Shown piece after piece: positions 15,102 through 16,715 of a stretch of 16,715 nucleotides of DNA. Every line of letters begins with the position of its first letter. Positions within the stretch are counted from its first letter, which is position 1. Made by a program: the position numbers and the translations under genes. The stretch is from Nitrospirota bacterium (GTDB lineage: Bacteria; Nitrospirota; Thermodesulfovibrionia; Thermodesulfovibrionales; JdFR-85): positions 1 through 16,715 of the forward strand of contig JAADGU010000098.1 of assembly GCA_013152195.1 (NCBI GenBank), given 5' to 3'. The notes beneath the pieces were generated by a model that saw nothing but the letters and a program-made list of their open reading frames with translations, searched no databases and was not told the DNA's origin.

Positions 15102-15199
15102 TATCATTATACGTTTTTGTTCCCTTCTCAATGCTGTCAACCAGGCAGCTGACTTATCACTATATTTTAATAGTCTGGCAAGACAGGCTGGCGACTTGA

Positions 15200-15205
15200 T
15201 ATAAT
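15200..15205 (+). promoter_or_regulatory. Extended -10 promoter of murJ, probably leaderless
   Basis: TGATATAAT (TATAAT at 15200-15205 with TGn before it) ends 7 nt before the murJ ATG. A weak -35 CTGGCA (15175-15180) is 19 bp upstream. Transcription would start at about the ATG, and no Shine-Dalgarno is present. Confidence 0.6.
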
Positions 15206-15212
15206 CAACCCC

Positions 15213-16715
15213 ATGACAGAAAGCAGGAAGATTGCAAGGTCAGCCTCCCTTATCTCCTTTGCTACCTTTATCAGCCGTATCCTCGGATTTGTCAGAGATG
15301 TGGTAATAGCAGGGTTTTTCGGTGCAACCGGCCTTTCCGACACCTTTTTTGTAGCCTTCCGTATCCCCAATCTCCTGAGGGAGCTGTTTGCCGAGGGCTC
15401 AATGTCGTCAGCCTTTATCCCGGTGCTCACAGAGACCAAGATAAAAAAAGGGGAGGAAGAGGCCCGGAGACTTGCGAGAATAACCTTCACATTCATACTC
15501 ATTGTTGTTGGGTCAATATGCGTTGCAGGGATTATCTTTGCCCCTGTAATAGTCAGGGTTATAGCCCCCGGATTTACCCAGCCGGAGCAGTTAGCCACCA
15601 CAGTGCTTCTGACGAGGATAATGTTCCCATTCCTCCTGTTTGTCAGCCTTGCAGCCCTGACAATGGGTGTCCTTAATGTAGAGAGGATATTTTTTGTGCC
15701 TGCCCTTTCATCTGCATGGTTCAATATAGCGATCATCTTTACGATAATCCTGCTGTCATCCCATCTCAACAGGCCGATCCTTGCAGTTGCCATCGGGGCC
15801 ACTGTAGGGGGAATCGTGCAGTATGCCACACAGATACCGTCATATCTGAAAAAGGGCTACTCCTACGGGATAGATACCAACTTCAGGCACGAAGGGCTTA
15901 GGAGGATGGCAGTACTGGTCCTTCCGTTAACCCTTGGACTTGCAGTATCACAGATCAATATATTCGTGAGCACTATTCTGGCATCCTTTCTGCCGCAGGG
16001 AAGCATCGCCTACCTCTATTACTCCATGCGTCTCATTCAGTTTCCTGTAGGGATATTCGGGGTTGCCATGGGCATGGCCGCCCTGCCTGCGCTCTCATCA
16101 CATGCTGCAAAGGGGGATATGGAGTCACTGGGAAAGGACTTTTCCTCCACCCTCAGACTCCTCTTCTTTATAACCGTTCCGTCAATGGTGGGACTGATCG
16201 CCCTGCGATATCCGATCGTCAACCTGCTCTTTCAGCGGGGAGAGTTTGATTATACTGCCACTAAGGGCACCGCCTTTGCCCTTGTCTTTTATTCACTGGG
16301 CATATGGTCCATGGTGGGTGTGAGGGTTGTGGTGGCGGCATACTATTCAATGCAGGATACCCGCACGCCGGTAAAGGTGGCCCTGCTCTCCCTGGCAACC
16401 AACATTATCCTGAGCCTCCTGCTCATGGGGCCGCTGAAGCACGGCGGACTTGCACTTGCAAACTCCGTATCATCAGGTGTCAACTTCTCCCTCCTCTTCT
16501 ACCTCCTCAACAGGCGAATAGTGAGTGTGGAGTACAGGAGGGTTTTGACCTCTTTCTCAAAAACCCTCATTGCCTCAATCATAATGGGCATCATAGCATG
16601 GTCAATACTGCATGGCCCCCTGTGGAGAGGCAGCGGAGAGGTGCTTAAAAAGAGTCTCTACCTCGGGGGAACCATCCTCTTATGTGCAGGTCTATACTTC
16701 CTCCTTGCCCTGATA
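15213..16715 (+). CDS. murJ: Lipid II flippase MurJ (MviN), 3' end cut off
   Basis: 501 codons of an open frame that leaves the window without a stop; MurJ proteins are usually about 510-530 residues, so only a little is missing. MurJ is the many-helix MOP-family membrane protein that flips the lipid II cell-wall precursor outward. The N-terminus aligns well with E. coli MurJ: SR22ILGFVR28D, LSD43TFF, IPNLLR56ELFAEG. These residues correspond to the essential R18, R24, D39 and R52. Later segments such as MRLIQFPVGIFGVAMG, LLFQRGEFD and YYSMQDTRTPVKV are also family-typical. The start is fixed by alignment and by the promoter immediately before it. It is divergent from the nitrogen operon across a 249-bp region holding the sigma54 promoter and the dyad. 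Confidence 0.95.
   Translation, partial: MTESRKIARSASLISFATFISRILGFVRDVVIAGFFGATGLSDTFFVAFRIPNLLRELFAEGSMSSAFIPVLTETKIKKGEEEARRLARITFTFILIVVGSICVAGIIFAPVIVRVIAPGFTQPEQLATTVLLTRIMFPFLLFVSLAALTMGVLNVERIFFVPALSSAWFNIAIIFTIILLSSHLNRPILAVAIGATVGGIVQYATQIPSYLKKGYSYGIDTNFRHEGLRRMAVLVLPLTLGLAVSQINIFVSTILASFLPQGSIAYLYYSMRLIQFPVGIFGVAMGMAALPALSSHAAKGDMESLGKDFSSTLRLLFFITVPSMVGLIALRYPIVNLLFQRGEFDYTATKGTAFALVFYSLGIWSMVGVRVVVAAYYSMQDTRTPVKVALLSLATNIILSLLLMGPLKHGGLALANSVSSGVNFSLLFYLLNRRIVSVEYRRVLTSFSKTLIASIIMGIIAWSILHGPLWRGSGEVLKKSLYLGGTILLCAGLYFLLALI

Noticed and set aside
15167..15829. A 220-codon minus-strand frame opposite murJ
   Set aside because: Antisense to MurJ's most conserved N-terminal segment; also crosses the murJ promoter.
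1..16715. CRISPR array, tRNA, rRNA, insertion sequence or prophage
   Set aside because: No regularly spaced repeats, cloverleaf signatures, transposase or phage genes seen on reading both strands.

Overview
This window is a compact stretch of bacterial chromosome, probably from a Gram-negative, diderm, sigma54-using lineage. I would guess Nitrospirota or a deltaproteobacterial relative. That guess rests on the gene mix and on the outer-membrane and lipoprotein genes; no rRNA or other phylogenetic marker is present. There are no tRNAs, rRNAs, CRISPR arrays, transposases or phage genes.

Left block, minus strand, 1-7877. A tight gene series runs right to left: a membrane-anchored M23 (LytM) peptidase, a small DUF167/YggU protein, an AddB-type Fe-S nuclease subunit, an AddA-type helicase-nuclease, and the start of a lipoprotein gene that leaves the window. 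The first four are joined by a 9-bp gap, a 1-bp overlap and a 10-bp overlap. They are probably one transcript for cell-wall remodelling plus double-strand-break end processing. Both add genes carry degenerate heptamer (GGAGTCA-like) tracts in probable linkers.

Middle, 7880-10494. A small class I methyltransferase (+) is divergent from the peptidase across a shared palindromic -10 element. It is convergent with a short-form alpha-glucan phosphorylase (-), and their stop codons overlap by 4 bp. The phosphorylase has a TATAAT so close to its ATG that it looks leaderless.

Right-centre, 10300-15101, is a nitrogen-control module. A NifA-like sigma54 activator (GAF, AAA+ and Fis-type HTH) is on the plus strand. 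Facing it on the minus strand is the series: stand-alone Fis-type HTH protein, outer-membrane beta-barrel, AmtB, P-II. A bidirectional terminator separates the two convergent units. A near-consensus sigma54 promoter sits in front of the stand-alone HTH gene, with a 10-bp-arm dyad about 75-100 bp upstream of the predicted start of transcription, where an enhancer for an activator would lie. The small HTH protein closely resembles the DNA-binding domain of the NifA-like activator. The simplest reading is that the activator switches on the ammonium uptake operon and the small protein feeds back on the same DNA site. This is the most interesting feature of the window.

Right end, 15213-16715. murJ (lipid II flippase), plus strand, is cut off by the window end. 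It also appears leaderless, with an extended -10 seven bases before its ATG.
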